Shown here piece by piece: positions 4,383 to 5,374 of a stretch of DNA of 5,374 bases (position 1 is its first letter; each line of letters starts with the position of its first letter). Both the position numbers and the translations under genes were made by a program. The notes beneath the pieces were generated by a model that made no database searches, was not told the DNA's origin, and saw only the letters and a program-made list of their open reading frames with translations. The stretch is from Parachlamydiaceae bacterium (GTDB lineage Bacteria; Chlamydiota; Chlamydiia; Chlamydiales; Parachlamydiaceae), in the NCBI GenBank assembly GCA_013815395.1, contig JACDGH010000197.1:1-5374 (forward strand), given 5' to 3'.

Positions 4383-5374
4383 AGGGATCCTCCCATCATC
4401 TTTTCTAAAGTTTTCATATTCGGCATATTTTTAAAAAATTGCTTAGCTTGTTTAAAGGACTTTATCAATTTGTTAACAGCTTCCATTGAAGTGCCACTGC
4501 CATCGGCGACGCGTTTACGACGCGGCACACTTAGCTCACATTTTTCGGCACGTTCATTGGGAGTCATTGATTGGATGATAGCCTCGACTTTGAAAAATTC
4601 TTTATCATCAAAGTCCAAAGACTTCAAACTACTACCTACACCCGGAAGCATGCTTAACAAACTTTTAATTGAGCCCATTTTTTTGACCATTTGAATCTGA
4701 CTCAAATAGTCTTCATAAGTAAAAGTGGCGGAGCGTATTTTCTTTTCCAGATCTTTTGCCTGGTCTTCGTCAATATGCTCTTGTGCTTTCTTAACCAAAT
4801 TGATGGTGTCGCCCATTCCTAGAATGCGGTCAGCCATCGATGTAGGACTGAAAAGCTGAATATCATCAAGCTTTTCTCCAATCCCTTCAAACTTTAGGGG
4901 CATACCGGTTATTTCGCGAATCGATATAGCAGCTCCCCCACGCGCGTTGCCATCCAGCATTGTCAGAATTGAACCAGTAATAGCTATGCGCTTATGAAAT
5001 TCTGCAGCGGTTGTCACAGCATCTTGTCCAGTCGTCGCATTAGCGACAAATAGAACTTCTGCAGGATTCAATGCGGCTTTAACCCGTTCCAGCTGCTGCA
5101 TTAATTCATCATCGATATGTAATCGGCCAGCAGTATCTACAATTAATACATCAAATTCTTGTGCTTTGGCCATGGCAAGGGCTTCTTTAGCCACTCGCAC
5201 CGGATCTTTTTCTCCGGGCAATACAAACACTGGGACATTGATCTGTTGACCAAGGGTGACCAATTGTTCAATAGCAGCGGGACGTTGTAAATCGCAGGCT
5301 GCTAATAAAACCTTTTTGCATTCCCCTTTTTTCTTAAGGTACTTTGCCAACTTAGCGCAATGCGTGGTCTTGCC
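4373..5374 (-). CDS. ffh: Signal recognition particle GTPase Ffh (C-terminal part; 5' end outside window)
   Basis: Ffh binds SRP RNA and signal sequences of nascent membrane proteins and, with its receptor FtsY, delivers ribosomes to the inner membrane. The visible 333 residues start in the P-loop (GKTT), so the N domain and the start of the G domain lie beyond the window. Then come DLQRPAA (28-34), DTAGRLHID (80-88), TGQDAV (115-120), the G4 region TMLDGNARGG (138-147) and FEGIGEKLDDIQLF (162-175). The M domain follows: MLPGVG (242-247) near the finger loop and RRKRVADGSGTS (285-296), the SRP RNA-binding segment. The C-terminus is short and ends GGSLWR. An unusual point is Met139 where bacterial Ffh usually has Lys in TKLDG. 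An ATG-like start at 5350 is actually an internal TTG (Leu). Ffh is the first visible gene of the minus-strand operon and overlaps rpsP by 10 bases. Confidence 0.96.
   Translation of the reverse strand, partial: GKTTHCAKLAKYLKKKGECKKVLLAACDLQRPAAIEQLVTLGQQINVPVFVLPGEKDPVRVAKEALAMAKAQEFDVLIVDTAGRLHIDDELMQQLERVKAALNPAEVLFVANATTGQDAVTTAAEFHKRIAITGSILTMLDGNARGGAAISIREITGMPLKFEGIGEKLDDIQLFSPTSMADRILGMGDTINLVKKAQEHIDEDQAKDLEKKIRSATFTYEDYLSQIQMVKKMGSIKSLLSMLPGVGSSLKSLDFDDKEFFKVEAIIQSMTPNERAEKCELSVPRRKRVADGSGTSMEAVNKLIKSFKQAKQFFKNMPNMKTLEKMMGGSLWR
4388..4394 (-). promoter_or_regulatory. rpsP Shine-Dalgarno inside the ffh 3' end
   Basis: Minus-strand GGGAGGA sits five bases before the rpsP ATG and encodes part of the final MMGGS of Ffh. 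The following TCCC allows a short GGG/CCC pairing across AGGAT that would partly cover the site. The pairing is weak, so regulation is only a possibility. Confidence 0.6.

Noticed and set aside
1..5374. CRISPR arrays, tRNA genes, insertion sequences, or a defence or toxin-antitoxin system
   Set aside because: No regularly spaced repeats, cloverleaf-like tRNA motifs, transposase motifs or known defence domains were visible on either strand.

Overview
The window most likely comes from a member of the Chlamydiota, probably a Chlamydia-like environmental symbiont rather than a classical Chlamydia. Two lines of evidence support this. The first is the minus-strand gene order ffh-rpsP-trmD-rplS-rnhB with no rimM between rpsP and trmD, which is the order I recall from chlamydial genomes. 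The second is the proteins themselves: bS16 begins MALKIRLRQQGR, and bL19 carries the chlamydial-looking block YGEGMERVFLLHSP. The assignment rests on remembered sequences and synteny, not on a search.

Right part (2251-5374, minus strand): a compact translation/secretion operon read right to left. It holds the 3' part of ffh (SRP GTPase), rpsP (bS16), trmD (tRNA m1G37 methyltransferase), rplS (bL19) and rnhB (RNase HII). Junctions are very tight: a 10-base overlap, a 9-base gap, a 13-base gap, and an overlap of about 26 bases. This implies one transcript with translational coupling. Sampled stretches run at about 40-45% GC.

Middle (426-2272, plus strand): two unrecognised genes separated by 14 bases, each with its own Shine-Dalgarno sequence, so almost certainly a two-gene operon. 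They are AT-rich (sampled stretches about 28-33% GC), hydrophilic and highly charged, with Ser/Asn/Thr-rich N-termini and no signal peptide or membrane segment. The first ends in a strongly basic tail with a textbook bipartite nuclear localisation pattern. The second has a basic block, a long acidic block and a helical C-terminus. The two share an ungapped 23-residue lysine-rich block around KDELA. In an obligate intracellular bacterium this pair is best read as candidate secreted effectors, the first possibly nucleus-targeted. That is inference.

Left part (1-425): perhaps the 3' end of another gene (open frame to position 142), followed by about 280 bases of very AT-rich intergenic DNA with two short tandem duplications just ahead of the first effector-like gene. 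The effector-like operon and the housekeeping operon converge, and their coding ends overlap by 22 bases.
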